Assembly (NCBI RefSeq): GCF_900114845.1
Contig: NZ_FOUK01000001.1
Span: 434,001 to 498,000, forward strand
From: Pimelobacter simplex
GTDB taxonomy: Bacteria > Actinomycetota > Actinomycetes > Propionibacteriales > Nocardioidaceae
Direction of reading: 5' to 3'
Length of the DNA stretch: 64,000 nt
Position 1 is the first letter of the stretch, and each line of letters starts with the position of its first letter. Shown one piece after another: positions 25,564 to 34,211 of this stretch. The translations under genes and the position numbers were made by a program. The notes under the pieces are model-generated. The model saw only the letters and a program-made list of their open reading frames with translations. It searched no databases and had not been told where the DNA came from.

Positions 25564-26556
25564 TCAGGAGCGCATCGAGACGCCCTCGCGCCAGTAGCCC
25601 ATGAACGCGACCTGGCGGCGGTCGAGCCCGAGATCGTTGACCAGCTTGCGACGCAGGCCGGTCACGATCTTGGACTCGCCGGCGATCCAGGCGTAGAGGC
25701 CGGCGTAGGGGGTGTCGTCGGTCGGGACGGCGGTCGCCTCGGCGACCTGCTCGCCCGACGAGGAGTAGACGGGCGTCTCCCACAGGTCCGGGTCGATCTC
25801 GTCGTCGGTGACGGCGACCTGCTCGGTGGGCGTCGCTCCGGTCAGGTGCGCGAGGACGGCGGCGTGCAGCCGCTCGCCGCGCGCGCTGCCGTTGCGCGGC
25901 AGCCAGGTGACCTGGACGCCGGCCGGCGCGGTGACGTCGTCGAGCACGTCGCCGTCGACCGGCACCTCGATGAAGGCCGCACCGCTCGCGTCGGCGGGCA
26001 GGTCGCGCAGCACACCACGGATCGCCGGGGCGGCGGTCTCGTCGCCGGCGAGGAGCAGCCGGCTCGCCGTCCCGGGCTCCCACTCGATGCCGCCGAACTC
26101 GTGGCCCCGGCGCGGCGCCAGCACGACCAGGCGCTGGCCCGGCGCGGCCTGCAGCGCCCAGCGGTTGCCGGCACCCTCCATGGGGTCGCCGTCGTCGTGC
26201 CCGTCGGTGTCGTGGACGACGATGTCGACCACGACCCGGGTCTGCGCACCGGTGCCGACGACGTCGCGGATCGTGTAAGTGCGCATCGAGCCGCGCTCGG
26301 CCTCGGGGATCTCGATCCACGAGGTCCACCACGACTCGTCGGCGTTCGCGAACGACGGCAGCGTGCCCGCCGGGGTGGGGAAGATGATCTTGAACCGCTG
26401 GTCGAGGACCGGTCCGTCGGGCCCGACCTCGGCCAGTGCCTCACCGCCGAGCTCGACCCGCACGAACGACGGCGAGACCCGCTCGACCCGCACCACCTCG
26501 ACCTCGCTGAGGATCATGGGGAGCGTGGCGACGTACTCGTTCTGCTCGACAGTCAT
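25564..26556 (-). CDS. siderophore-interacting protein (FAD-dependent ferric reductase)
   Basis: 330-residue SIP-family flavoprotein, related to ViuB/YqjH, which reduces ferric siderophores in the cytosol to release iron. The FAD-binding beta-barrel covers about residues 20-140, with FKIIFPTPAG and the RxYTxR motif as MRTYTIRDV (about 90). The NAD(P)H-binding domain follows, with LLAGDETAAPAIRGVL (about 168) and the C-terminal WIAGESKIVTGLRRKLV and YWREG. An insertion of about 60 residues (PTEQVAVTDDEIDPDLWETP...) precedes the last part. A near-perfect IdeR/DtxR iron box lies 5-23 nt before the ATG, so expression should be repressed by iron. It is monocistronic between two convergent/tandem neighbours. 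Confidence 0.92.
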   Translation of the reverse strand: MTVEQNEYVATLPMILSEVEVVRVERVSPSFVRVELGGEALAEVGPDGPVLDQRFKIIFPTPAGTLPSFANADESWWTSWIEIPEAERGSMRTYTIRDVVGTGAQTRVVVDIVVHDTDGHDDGDPMEGAGNRWALQAAPGQRLVVLAPRRGHEFGGIEWEPGTASRLLLAGDETAAPAIRGVLRDLPADASGAAFIEVPVDGDVLDDVTAPAGVQVTWLPRNGSARGERLHAAVLAHLTGATPTEQVAVTDDEIDPDLWETPVYSSSGEQVAEATAVPTDDTPYAGLYAWIAGESKIVTGLRRKLVNDLGLDRRQVAFMGYWREGVSMRS

Positions 26557-26560
26557 GAGG

Positions 26561-26579
26561 TCAGGTTAGCCTAACCTCG
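26561..26579 (-). promoter_or_regulatory. IdeR/DtxR iron box
   Basis: TCAGGTTAGCCTAACCTCG. The central 15 bp AGGTTAGCCTAACCT are a perfect palindrome and match the DtxR consensus TTAGGTTAGCCTAACCTAA at 16 of 19 positions. Positioned between 5 and 23 nt upstream of the SIP start, where binding would block initiation. It predicts an IdeR protein elsewhere in the genome. Confidence 0.9.
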
Positions 26580-26586
26580 CTCGGTC

Positions 26587-27162
26587 TCAGATCGAGGTGC
26601 GGTGGAAGTTCTGGAACGAGCGCGACGGCGTCGGGCCGCGCTGGCCCTGGTAGCGCGAGCCGTACTTCTCCGAGCCGTAGGGGTGCTCGCTCGGCGAGGT
26701 GAGCCGGAAGAAGCAGAACTGCCCGATCTTCATGCCCGGGTAGAGCTTGATCGGCAGCGTCGCCACGTTGGCGAGCTCAAGCGTGACGTGCCCCGAGAAG
26801 CCGGGGTCGACGAAGCCCGCCGTCGCGTGCGTGAGCAGCCCGAGCCGGCCCAGCGACGACTTGCCCTCGACGCGCGCGGCGATGTCGTCGGGCAGCGTGA
26901 CGACCTCGTACGTCGAGCCGAGCACGAACTCGCCGGGGTGCAGGATGAACGGCTCGTCGCCCTCCGGCTCCACCACGCGGGTCAGGTCGGACTGGTCGGC
27001 CGCCGGGTCGATCGAGGGGTACTTGTGGTTGTCGAACACCCGGAAGAACCGGTCGAGGCGGACGTCGATCGACGACGGCTGCAGCATGGACGGTTCGTAG
27101 GGTTCGAGGGCGATCCGTCCGGCGTCGATCTCGGCGGTGATGTCGCGGTCGCTGAGCAGCAC
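26587..27162 (-). CDS. dcd: dCTP deaminase
   Basis: 191-residue trimeric dCTP deaminase of the dUTPase superfamily, supplying dUTP or dUMP for thymidylate synthesis. Starts GTG with [20 protein letters not shown]. The nucleotide-binding motif is [14 protein letters not shown] (about residues 108-121) and the catalytic Glu is in [10 protein letters not shown] (about 138). The C-terminal [20 protein letters not shown] closes over substrate. Length and termini match the actinobacterial (mycobacterial-type) enzyme, which is known to be bifunctional and release dUMP; whether this one is cannot be read with certainty. Divergent from the SGNH hydrolase; only 7 nt separate its stop from the iron box of the neighbouring gene. 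Confidence 0.95.
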   Translation of the reverse strand: MLLSDRDITAEIDAGRIALEPYEPSMLQPSSIDVRLDRFFRVFDNHKYPSIDPAADQSDLTRVVEPEGDEPFILHPGEFVLGSTYEVVTLPDDIAARVEGKSSLGRLGLLTHATAGFVDPGFSGHVTLELANVATLPIKLYPGMKIGQFCFFRLTSPSEHPYGSEKYGSRYQGQRGPTPSRSFQNFHRTSI

Positions 27163-27219
27163 GGGCCGCACCTTACCCGCGTGCGACGTGGTCCCGGTCA
27201 CGAGCGCAGAATGGGAGGC

Positions 27220-28002
27220 GTGAGCACGCGCACCTTCACCAAGTACGTCGCCCTCGGCGACTCCTTCACCGAGGGGGTCGGGGACGCCGACCCGACGCGC
27301 CCCAACGGCGTCCGCGGCTGGGCCGACCGGTTCGCCGAGGGCCTCGCCGCCCGGGCCGCCGCCGAGGGCCAGGACTTCGGCTACGCCAACCTCGCGATCC
27401 GCGGCCGCAAGCTGCCCGCGATCATCGCCGAGCAGGTCGACGCCGGCCTCGCGCTCGGACCCGACCTCGTCACCATCCACGGCGGCGGCAACGACGTGCT
27501 CCGGCCGAAGGTCGACATCGACGCCCTCGCGGCGTCGTACGACGAGGCGGTGGGGCGGATGAGCGCCGCCGGCGCGCACGTCGTCATGTTCACGATCGCC
27601 GACCCGGGCCTCAACAGCGTGATCAAGGTGATCCGCGGCCGGACCGCGATCTTCAACGAGTGGGTCCGCGAGATCGCCGAGAAGCACGGCGCGACCGTGG
27701 TCGACATGTGGCGGATGCGCGACTGGAAGGTCGCCGAGGTGATGGACGACGACCGCCTCCACCTCAACGCCCACGGTCACCAGATGATCGCGATCGCCGC
27801 GCTCGACGCGCTCGGCGTCCCGCACGCGCTGGAGCCGCTCCCGCTGTCCGTCGTCCCCGTCTTGAGCCCGCGCGAGCAGCGCGCCGCCGACCTCGCCTGG
27901 GCCCGGACGCACCTCGCACCGTGGGTCACCCGCCGGGTCACCGGGCGCTCGTCGGGCGACGGGGTGGAGCCGAAGCGACCGGTGCTCAGCCCCATCGGGT
28001 AG
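27220..28002 (+). CDS. SGNH/GDSL family hydrolase
   Basis: 260-residue cytosolic GDSL esterase/lipase-like protein. Block [13 protein letters not shown] carries the nucleophilic Ser (about residue 14), a Gly in block II is in LAIRGRKLP, the Asn of block III is in HGGGND (about 89), and the Asp-His pair is in [11 protein letters not shown] (about 177-187). No signal peptide is seen. The start is GTG 27220, with GGGAGG unusually close (1 nt); ATG 27211, which adds MGG, is an alternative. It is divergent from dcd and followed by a tRNA gene. Substrate unknown; similar actinobacterial proteins act on acyl esters. Confidence 0.88.
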   Translation: MSTRTFTKYVALGDSFTEGVGDADPTRPNGVRGWADRFAEGLAARAAAEGQDFGYANLAIRGRKLPAIIAEQVDAGLALGPDLVTIHGGGNDVLRPKVDIDALAASYDEAVGRMSAAGAHVVMFTIADPGLNSVIKVIRGRTAIFNEWVREIAEKHGATVVDMWRMRDWKVAEVMDDDRLHLNAHGHQMIAIAALDALGVPHALEPLPLSVVPVLSPREQRAADLAWARTHLAPWVTRRVTGRSSGDGVEPKRPVLSPIG

Positions 28003-28034
28003 CATCCATCTCGCCCTGGCCGCGCCGGGGCACT

Positions 28035-28110
<76 letters not shown>

Positions 28111-28131
28111 AGGTCCGGGGCCCCGATGCCC

Positions 28132-28365
28132 TCAGGCCGCCGGTCGCCTCCGGCCGCGCACGAAGTAGACCACCGGCAGGACGCCGGCCGAGTTCAGCAG
28201 CGTCAGCGCGGTGGCCCAGGCGCGCTTCGAGCCGTTGACCTCGTCGGCGTCGCGGCGCTTGAGGTCGGCGAGTGCCACCGCCTTGAGTGCGCCATCGACG
28301 GCTGAGGCCACCAGGATGATCCGCCGCGTCCGTGGGCTGAGGTCGCGCCATCGCTTCTTTGCCAT
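28132..28365 (-). CDS. small PLDc_N-like membrane protein
   Basis: 77-residue protein with a basic start (MAKKRWRDLSPRTRRIILVA), one membrane segment around residues 15-33 and a second ending in SAGVLPVVYFVRGRRRP. The phrase VVYFVRGRR with an upstream Trp in KRAWATALTLLNS matches the phospholipase-D N-terminal (PLDc_N) motif found in many tiny actinobacterial membrane proteins of unknown role. It is convergent with the tRNA (22 nt between) and divergent from the gene at 28415. Confidence 0.7.
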   Translation of the reverse strand: MAKKRWRDLSPRTRRIILVASAVDGALKAVALADLKRRDADEVNGSKRAWATALTLLNSAGVLPVVYFVRGRRRPAA

Positions 28366-28414
28366 CGGCCGAGCATGCCTGGCGCACCCGCCCGGCGCCA
28401 GGGTCTAATGGGCC

Positions 28415-29188
28415 ATGGCGTCCCCCCTGCCACACCTCGGCCCCTACGCGGTCGACCCGCTGCCCCGGCAGCCGGCCAAGCCCGCCATCGCGCTGCTCCT
28501 CCAGCTGGCCGGCGGCCTCCTCGCCGGGTACGGCGCGCTCGCCTCTGCCGAGGCCCCCGCCCCGGCGACCTCCCTGGTCGTGGGCGGCATCCTCGTCGTG
28601 GTCGGCGGCCTGGCCTGGCTCTTCTGGGTCGACCCGTTCCCCCTGCAGCTCAACGCCTGGCAGGGCTACGCGACGCTCACGCTGTCGGCCGGCCTCGGCG
28701 GCATCGTCGCGGTGGCCCGGCACGACCTCGACGGTCCCTACCTGACCGCGGTCGGCGTCCTCGCCGGCACCGGGACCGCGTTCCTCGCACTCGGCCTGTT
28801 CCTCCCCGCGCACCGGCGCCGCGCCTACGCCCGCGACCTCGAGCTGATGGCCTCGGGGGTGCCGTGCCGCGCCGTCGTCCTCGACGACGGGCTCGACCCG
28901 TGGGACTGGGAGGACGGCGACGGCACCATCTCGACGGTCGTCACCTTCCGCTTCACCGGCGCCGACGGGACGACGTACCGGTTGCACCGGACGGTCGCCA
29001 TCCCGGGGCGGGCCCACCTCGAGGACGGGCACGAGACCGTCGTCTGGCACGACCCGGAGCACCCGCTCGACGAGTCGCGGATGGTGGTCGCACTGCACCA
29101 CGCGCTGCGGTGGAACGTGCCGATCCCGGAGCCGGACGTGCCGGTGGTGGGGGCTCCGGTGGCGCCGGGCGCCGCTCAGCCGGCCTGA
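28415..29188 (+). CDS. membrane protein with DUF3592-like domain
   Basis: 257-residue protein. Four membrane segments lie in the first 140 residues (ALLLQLAGGLLAGYGALA, SLVVGGILVVVGGLAWLFW, ATLTLSAGLGGIVAV, AVGVLAGTGTAFLALGLFL). The C-terminal cytosolic domain (about 145-240) begins GVPCRAVVLDDG and continues VTFRFTGADGTTYRLHRTV ... ETVVWHDPEHP, a beta barrel-like pattern close to DUF3592. No catalytic motif is seen. Its 3' end overlaps the convergent gene at 29176 by 13 nt. Function unknown. Confidence 0.7.
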   Translation: MASPLPHLGPYAVDPLPRQPAKPAIALLLQLAGGLLAGYGALASAEAPAPATSLVVGGILVVVGGLAWLFWVDPFPLQLNAWQGYATLTLSAGLGGIVAVARHDLDGPYLTAVGVLAGTGTAFLALGLFLPAHRRRAYARDLELMASGVPCRAVVLDDGLDPWDWEDGDGTISTVVTFRFTGADGTTYRLHRTVAIPGRAHLEDGHETVVWHDPEHPLDESRMVVALHHALRWNVPIPEPDVPVVGAPVAPGAAQPA

Positions 29189-29631
29189 GCGACCCGCACC
29201 GCGACGTGCAGCGCCGACGACGTCGCGTGCACGAAGACCCGCCCGCCCGGCGAGAAGCCGTGCGCCCGGGGCTCCTCGGCGTCGTCGACGACGAGCACCG
29301 TCCCGTCGGGACCTTGCAGTCGCCCGCCTGTGGGAGTGAGGTCCGCGGTCCAGCCGTCGGCGGTGGCGGCCGCGAGCCGGCCGCCCCACAGCCCTGCGGC
29401 GGGAACGACCTGCTGCCCGCGGTGGTCGTCGTAAACGATCGACGGGGGTGAATCGCGGTGCCAGGGGTACTCGCCCGGGATATCGGGGACGCGGTCCAGG
29501 CGTGCGCCGCCCGCGGCGTCGAAGACGCCGAGACCCGCGTGGCTCCCGACCGCGACCCGCTCCTCGTCGAGGAACCCGACGGCGACGATCCCGCCCACGG
29601 GAATCGTCCGGATCGGGCTCCAAGCGGGCAT
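29176..29631 (-). CDS. hypothetical protein, possible partial propeller
   Basis: 151-residue protein with no signal peptide. It contains WD-like short strands (GGIVAVGFLDEERVAVGSHA, GLGVFDAAGGARL, GTVLVVDDAEEPRAHGFSPG) but too few for a full propeller. Codon use is like its neighbours. The ATG at 29631 gives MPAWSPIRTIPVGG. I do not recognise the family. Divergent from the DUF2461 gene 51 nt away. Confidence 0.55.
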   Translation of the reverse strand: MPAWSPIRTIPVGGIVAVGFLDEERVAVGSHAGLGVFDAAGGARLDRVPDIPGEYPWHRDSPPSIVYDDHRGQQVVPAAGLWGGRLAAATADGWTADLTPTGGRLQGPDGTVLVVDDAEEPRAHGFSPGGRVFVHATSSALHVAVRVAQAG

Positions 29632-29682
29632 GCTCCGACTCTAGGCGTCCGGTCCGGTGGCCCGCGCAACTAGGCTGCCCCG

Positions 29683-30315
29683 GTGACCTTCGAAGGCTTC
29701 CCCGTCGCCGCGCTCGACTTCTACGACGACCTCGAGGTCGACAACACCAAGTCGTTCTGGGAGGCCTACAAGGCCGTCTACGACAAGTCCGTCAAGGCGC
29801 CGATGGTCGCGCTGACCGACGCGCTGGCGCAGGAGTTCGGCGACGCCAAGGTGTTCCGGCCCTACCGCGACGTGCGCTTCGCGAAGGACAAGACGCCGTA
29901 CAAGACGCACCAGGGGGCGTTCGTGGCCGTCGGCCAGGCGTCCGGCTGGTACGTCGAGGTCTCGGCGCCCGGGGTGCGGGTCGGCGGCGGGATCTACGAG
30001 GCCGGGGGGCCGCGCCTGGCGGCGATGCGCGAGGCGATGGCTGACGAGAAGACGGGCAAGGTGCTGCAGCGGATCCTGCGCGACCTGGAGCGGGGTGGCT
30101 TCGAGATCGCGGGGGAGCGGCTCAAGACGGTGCCGCGCGGGTACGACAAGGAGCACCCGCGGATCGAGCTGCTCAAGATGAAGACGGTGCTGGGCATGCG
30201 CTCGTACGGCTTCGAGCCGTTCGTGCACACGGCCGAGCTGCTCGACCGGGTCCGGGAGGACTGGCGCCGCCTGCGGCCGCTGGTCAGCTGGATCGCCGAG
30301 GCGACGGCGATCTAG
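29683..30315 (+). CDS. DUF2461 family protein
   Basis: 210-residue DUF2461 (TIGR02453) protein. Characteristic segments are FPVAALDFYDDLEVDNTKSFWEA at the start (FxxFL..N..K.W), FRPYRDVRFAKDKTPYKTH (about 65-83), YVEVSAPGVRVGGGIY and LKTVPRGYDKEHPRIELLK. GTG start at 29683 is consistent with the family N-terminus. Biochemical function is unknown. Cytosolic, apparently monocistronic, convergent with the KSI-fold gene. Confidence 0.88.
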   Translation: MTFEGFPVAALDFYDDLEVDNTKSFWEAYKAVYDKSVKAPMVALTDALAQEFGDAKVFRPYRDVRFAKDKTPYKTHQGAFVAVGQASGWYVEVSAPGVRVGGGIYEAGGPRLAAMREAMADEKTGKVLQRILRDLERGGFEIAGERLKTVPRGYDKEHPRIELLKMKTVLGMRSYGFEPFVHTAELLDRVREDWRRLRPLVSWIAEATAI

Positions 30316-30331
30316 ACGCGGCGGAGGAGGG

Positions 30332-30784
30332 TCAGGCGCTGGTGAAGCTCGCCATCGTCCGCTCCGGCTCCCAGAAGGCCTTCATCGACTTCACCCGGCC
30401 GTCGTCGTCGACGACGTAGACCATGATCAGGTCGGTCGTCGTGTGCGAGCCGTCGGGGAACGACGTCTTGATCCGCCCGATGTTGGCGCAGGTGTTGCTG
30501 CCGGGGTTGGCGAACGAGTCGGTGATGGTGAACTCGAACGTGCCGATCGGCGCGATCGCCTTCTCCCAGAAGGCCGAGATGCCGGCGTGGCCGTGGTGGC
30601 CGGCGCCCTCGGGGTCGAACATCGAGGGGCCGACGGGGTCCTCGAGGACGGCGTCCTCGGCGTAGACCGTGAGCCACTCGGCGAGGTCGCCCTTGGCCAC
30701 CGCGGAGTACGAGCGCTGCGACGCGGCCCGGGCCGGGTGCGGGTCGTTCGGGGCGTTCCAGACGATGGCGTCGGAGGTGATCAT
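30332..30784 (-). CDS. KSI/SnoaL-fold (NTF2-like) protein
   Basis: 150-residue NTF2-fold protein close to ketosteroid isomerases: LTVYAEDAVLEDPVG parallels the testosteroni enzyme's LFADDATVEDPVG, so the catalytic-base Asp is present (Asp49). In a gapless alignment the oxyanion-hole residues differ: the Tyr14 position is Ser25 (a Tyr is one residue later) and the Asp99 position is Met. Steroid isomerase activity is therefore uncertain; a binding or other lyase role is possible. The start at 30784 is preferred over 30793. A perfect KstR-like box lies 23-36 nt upstream, which links the gene to sterol catabolism by regulation. Confidence 0.78.
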   Translation of the reverse strand: MITSDAIVWNAPNDPHPARAASQRSYSAVAKGDLAEWLTVYAEDAVLEDPVGPSMFDPEGAGHHGHAGISAFWEKAIAPIGTFEFTITDSFANPGSNTCANIGRIKTSFPDGSHTTTDLIMVYVVDDDGRVKSMKAFWEPERTMASFTSA

Positions 30785-30806
30785 GGGGGCCATCGTAGGG
30801 CGGTTC

Positions 30807-30820
30807 TAGAACGTGTTCTA
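30807..30820 (-). promoter_or_regulatory. KstR-like box (TAGAACGTGTTCTA)
   Basis: Perfect 6-bp arms TAGAAC/GTTCTA around GT. Matches the recalled KstR consensus with the outer T, A and the AACnnGTT core. Between the KSI-fold gene and the gene at 30893; nearest to the former. Confidence 0.65.
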
Positions 30821-30892
30821 CCCCTTCGGCTCGACCGCTGCCGGTCACCGCCGGTTCACGGGCCGCTCATCGGGGGCTGGCACGGTGGCGCC

Positions 30893-31561
30893 ATGGCGAA
30901 GAAGCACCAGGCCTGGATCCACGTCGGGATGCCCGGCGCCGGCGACGTGATCGAGTCCGCGCTGGCCCACCACCACGCGGCGCTCGTCGAGCTGGGGGTC
31001 GCCTCGGTGGCCCAGACGACCGCCGAGAGCTTCCGGGCGGCCGTCGAGATGACCCGCTCCCACAAGGACTGGGGTCTCAAGCGCACCGACGTCGAGGGGC
31101 AGTGGAGCCGGCTGGTCCGCCGCGCCGAGCGGGCGCGCGCCGACCTCGTCTTCAGCCAGCCGCTGCTCGCGACGGCGACGCCCGAGCAGGTCGCGCTGCT
31201 GGTCGATGCGCTCGCCGCCCACCGGGTCCACGTCGTCGTCACGACGGGCCTGGACGACGAGGCCGCGACCGTCGCCCGGTGGAGCGCCGCCTGCCGCAAG
31301 CCCGAGCGGATGCACGTCCTCGAGACCGACGGCCTCGAGCCGGGCGAGGTCTGGAAGGCGTTCGGCGCCCTCGTCGGCTTCGGTACGGCGTCCCTGCGCC
31401 TCGACGAGGTCCGGCACGCGGCCGCGGCCTTCCAGTCCCTCCCGGACGCCCTGCGCGAGGTCGAGCGCCTCGCCCGCCGCAACGCCTCGCTCGAGGTGCG
31501 CCTCGAGGAGCTCGACCGCAAGCGGCGCAAGCTCAAGCGCAAGCTCGGCCAGGTCGCCTGA
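30893..31561 (+). CDS. divergent sulfotransferase-like protein with coiled-coil tail
   Basis: 222-residue protein. The layout WIHVGMPGAGDVIESALAHH, then LVFSQPLLATATPEQVALLV and VHVVVTTGLDDEAATVARW follows actinobacterial sulfotransferase-fold proteins (HVGxPKTGTT..., a SxELLAxATPEQ helix, and V.LVxTxRD). Here the PAPS-binding PKTGTT loop reads PGAGDV and the RD motif reads LDD, so catalysis is unlikely. The last 35 residues (EVERLARRNASLEVRLEELD ...RKRRKLKRKL) form a basic coiled coil. Function unknown; the sulfotransferase link is inference. Confidence 0.6.
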   Translation: MAKKHQAWIHVGMPGAGDVIESALAHHHAALVELGVASVAQTTAESFRAAVEMTRSHKDWGLKRTDVEGQWSRLVRRAERARADLVFSQPLLATATPEQVALLVDALAAHRVHVVVTTGLDDEAATVARWSAACRKPERMHVLETDGLEPGEVWKAFGALVGFGTASLRLDEVRHAAAAFQSLPDALREVERLARRNASLEVRLEELDRKRRKLKRKLGQVA

Positions 31562-31568
31562 CCCGGGG

Positions 31569-34139
31569 TCAGCCGACGCCGATCGTCAGCGCCGCGGCCT
31601 CCGCGGCGGTGTAGCCGGCGACCGCCGGCACCGACACGGTCCAGGTGCCGGCCGCCTTCGGCAGCACCCGGAGCGTGAACGTCCCGTTCGCTGCCGTCGT
31701 CGGCGTCGCCACGACGGTGCTCGTCGCCGACCCGGTCGCCCGGAACGTCACCTTGAGCCGCAGTCCCGGGGCGGGCAGCGTGGTGCTGCCGTAGGTCCGG
31801 GTCGCCGTGCCGCTCAGCGTCACCGAGCCGCCCGCCGCGACGGTGCTCGCGGACGTGGCCGCGGTGACGGCCGTCGTCCAGGTGCCGGCGGTGACCGGGC
31901 CGATCGCGGACGACGCCGCCGGCTGGCCGGCCGCACCGGCGTACGTGACGCTGAGGACACCGCTCACCTTGAGTGGCACGACGGCGGTGAACCGGCCGTC
32001 CGGGGTCGTCGTCGCCGCGCCCACGCGCACGGCCGCGCCGCCGCCGGCCGGGGCGACGTACACGGCGACGGGCTTGGCGGCGAGAGCGGTGACGGTGCCG
32101 CCCGCGTCGCGGCGGAGGGTCCCGGTGACGGTGACGTTCTGGCCGAAGCCGACCTCGGTCCGGTCGACCGCTCCGGTGATCAGCGTCGCCGGCGAGCTGA
32201 CGACGAGCGAGCCGGCGGTGGCCGTCGCGGCCGCGTAGGCCGTCGAGACCGTCAGCACGACCGACACCACCCCCGACTCGGTGGGCTTCACGACGAGGCC
32301 GAACCGCCCGTCCGCACCGGTCTTGGTGGTGCCGAGGGGCAGCACCCGGCCGGCGGCCGTGGTCAGCCGGACAGCGAGCGTGACGCCCGACGGGACCGCC
32401 GCGGTGAGCCGGCCGCTGACGCTGACCGGGTCGCCGTAGTAGGCGGCGCTGCGGTCGAGCTCCGCGGTGAGCGACGTCGCGCAGCGGGCCGGGGTGGCGA
32501 CGAGCGTGGCGGGACCGCCGGCGGCGTAGACGGTCCCGGCCGTCGTCCGCGCGCGGTACGTCGTCGCGACGGTCGCCGTCTGGCTCAGCACGGCGGTGCC
32601 CTCTACCGTCGTCAGCGGCGAGCCGGCGGCGGCGGGCGCCGTCATCGTGGCGGTCTGCTTGGTCAGCGCGACGGCGAGGCCCTTGACCGGCTGCCCGCTC
32701 GCGGTGTCGACGACCCGCGCGGTCAGCGGGAAGGCGGCGCCGGTGCAGACGGCGGTCGCCGTCCCCGCGGGGAAGGCGACCGTGACCGGCCGCGTCGTCC
32801 CGGTGGCGAAGGTGAGGGGGCTCGTCACGGTCCTGCTCGCACCGGTCGAGTCCGTGAGCGTCGCGGTGACGGTCGTCGGCGCGGACGCCGTCGCGGCGCA
32901 GGTGACGCTCGTCTGCAGCTCGGCCGGGCTGCCGAACACGCAGTCGGCGCGCGCGGACTTCCACTGCACGGACGCGACCGTCCGGCCCGCCGGCAGGGAC
33001 GGCGCGATCGTCGCCTGCGTCGCGAGGCCCGGCACGGCCGGGTTGTTGACCGCGATCGTCGCACCGAGGACCGTCGGCGTCCCCGGTGCGCCGCCGCCCG
33101 AGCCGTCGCCCCCGCCGATCAGGAACCGCGAGTCCGCGGCGTTCCAGTGGGTGTCGAGCCAGCTGCCCGGGTCGGGGTAGGTCGAGAAGTAGTCGTCGTT
33201 GTTGCAGTCGAGGAGGTACTCGCGCTCGGCCGGGCACACCTGCTTCATCGCGAACCCGCCGCCGTCGGCGTAGCACATGGTGTCGGACTCGTCCCAGCAG
33301 TGACCCGCGCGCGTGCCGTGCGGCGCCGTGCTCATCACGCCCCCGAGCGTGTGCAGCAGCTCGTGCGCCTCGACCGAGTGCTGCGCCGCGCCGTCGCCGA
33401 AGCCCCAGCAACCGGAGTCGATCCGCGCGTACTGCGCGTAGCGGCCGTTGTTCGGGTTGCCCTGCCCGTCGGTCGCGTCCGGGTACATCGACGCCACCCC
33501 GCACAGCACCGTCGCGTCGGTCCACATGAGGTACTTGCGGCTCGGGTCGGCGTACCCGAGCGCCTGGACCGCCGAGATCGTCGCGTTGAAGGACGACATC
33601 GACCCGGCCGGCACGGTCACGTTGAGCACCTTCGCGACACACGCCCCGCCGTCCGGCTCGGTCACGAACCGCACCTTCCGGACGCCGCCGGTCAGCGCCG
33701 CCGACCGGTTGACGACGTCGTCCACGCCCGCGGCCCACAGCCGGAAGCTCGGCAGCAGGGCGGCGTACCGGTTGCTGCGGCCGGCCTCGACGACGTACAT
33801 CGCCTGGGTGCGGTACCCGCCGGACCCGTCGCCCTCGCACGTCACCGCGGGGCTCGCGGCGGCCGCCTGCACCGGCGCCGGTACGCCGAGCGCCTCCGCC
33901 GCGTCGTACGCCCCTGCGGAGCCGCCGTCGCGCGCCCGCAGCTCGGCCGTGCTGACCGGCTCGGTCGGGTCGACCCCCGCCGGCGGCTCGTCGACGTGCT
34001 GGCACGCCCCCGGCAGCGACCAGCTCAGCGCGTCACCGCTGCCGCAGCGGGCCGGCTGGGGAGTGGCGGGGGAGAGGGCCAGCGCGGCCGGGGCGACCAC
34101 CGCGATCCCGACGGCCAGGGCGAGCAGGAGACGGCGCAT
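31569..34139 (-). CDS. secreted metalloprotease-like protein with Ig-like repeats
   Basis: 856-residue exported protein. Signal peptide about residues 1-22. The N-terminal half contains a zinc-site motif EAHELLHTLGG (HExxH, near residue 255) followed by HCWDESDTMCYADGGG, a layout seen in metzincin-like extracellular proteases, plus several Cys pairs. From about residue 350 to the end there are repeated Thr/Ser/Ala/Val-rich beta-sandwich modules (for example VTVTGTLRRDAGG, VSVSGRLTAAVPSG, VTLSGTATRTYGS), about five Ig-like or YDG-type repeats. Metalloprotease activity is suggested by motif only. Convergent with the gene at 30893 (7 nt). Upstream lies a structured 219-nt region. Confidence 0.75.
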   Translation of the reverse strand: MRRLLLALAVGIAVVAPAALALSPATPQPARCGSGDALSWSLPGACQHVDEPPAGVDPTEPVSTAELRARDGGSAGAYDAAEALGVPAPVQAAAASPAVTCEGDGSGGYRTQAMYVVEAGRSNRYAALLPSFRLWAAGVDDVVNRSAALTGGVRKVRFVTEPDGGACVAKVLNVTVPAGSMSSFNATISAVQALGYADPSRKYLMWTDATVLCGVASMYPDATDGQGNPNNGRYAQYARIDSGCWGFGDGAAQHSVEAHELLHTLGGVMSTAPHGTRAGHCWDESDTMCYADGGGFAMKQVCPAEREYLLDCNNDDYFSTYPDPGSWLDTHWNAADSRFLIGGGDGSGGGAPGTPTVLGATIAVNNPAVPGLATQATIAPSLPAGRTVASVQWKSARADCVFGSPAELQTSVTCAATASAPTTVTATLTDSTGASRTVTSPLTFATGTTRPVTVAFPAGTATAVCTGAAFPLTARVVDTASGQPVKGLAVALTKQTATMTAPAAAGSPLTTVEGTAVLSQTATVATTYRARTTAGTVYAAGGPATLVATPARCATSLTAELDRSAAYYGDPVSVSGRLTAAVPSGVTLAVRLTTAAGRVLPLGTTKTGADGRFGLVVKPTESGVVSVVLTVSTAYAAATATAGSLVVSSPATLITGAVDRTEVGFGQNVTVTGTLRRDAGGTVTALAAKPVAVYVAPAGGGAAVRVGAATTTPDGRFTAVVPLKVSGVLSVTYAGAAGQPAASSAIGPVTAGTWTTAVTAATSASTVAAGGSVTLSGTATRTYGSTTLPAPGLRLKVTFRATGSATSTVVATPTTAANGTFTLRVLPKAAGTWTVSVPAVAGYTAAEAAALTIGVG

Positions 34140-34211
34140 GCCCGCCCGATCGGTGCGGGTGGGTCAGGAATGAGGGGTCAGCGCCGAAACGAGACCCGGT
34201 CCCGGGCGCGC

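Noticed and set aside
30332..30784. Calling the protein a proven steroid delta-isomerase
   Set aside because: Only the catalytic-base Asp segment is secure; the Tyr and second Asp positions differ in a gapless alignment.
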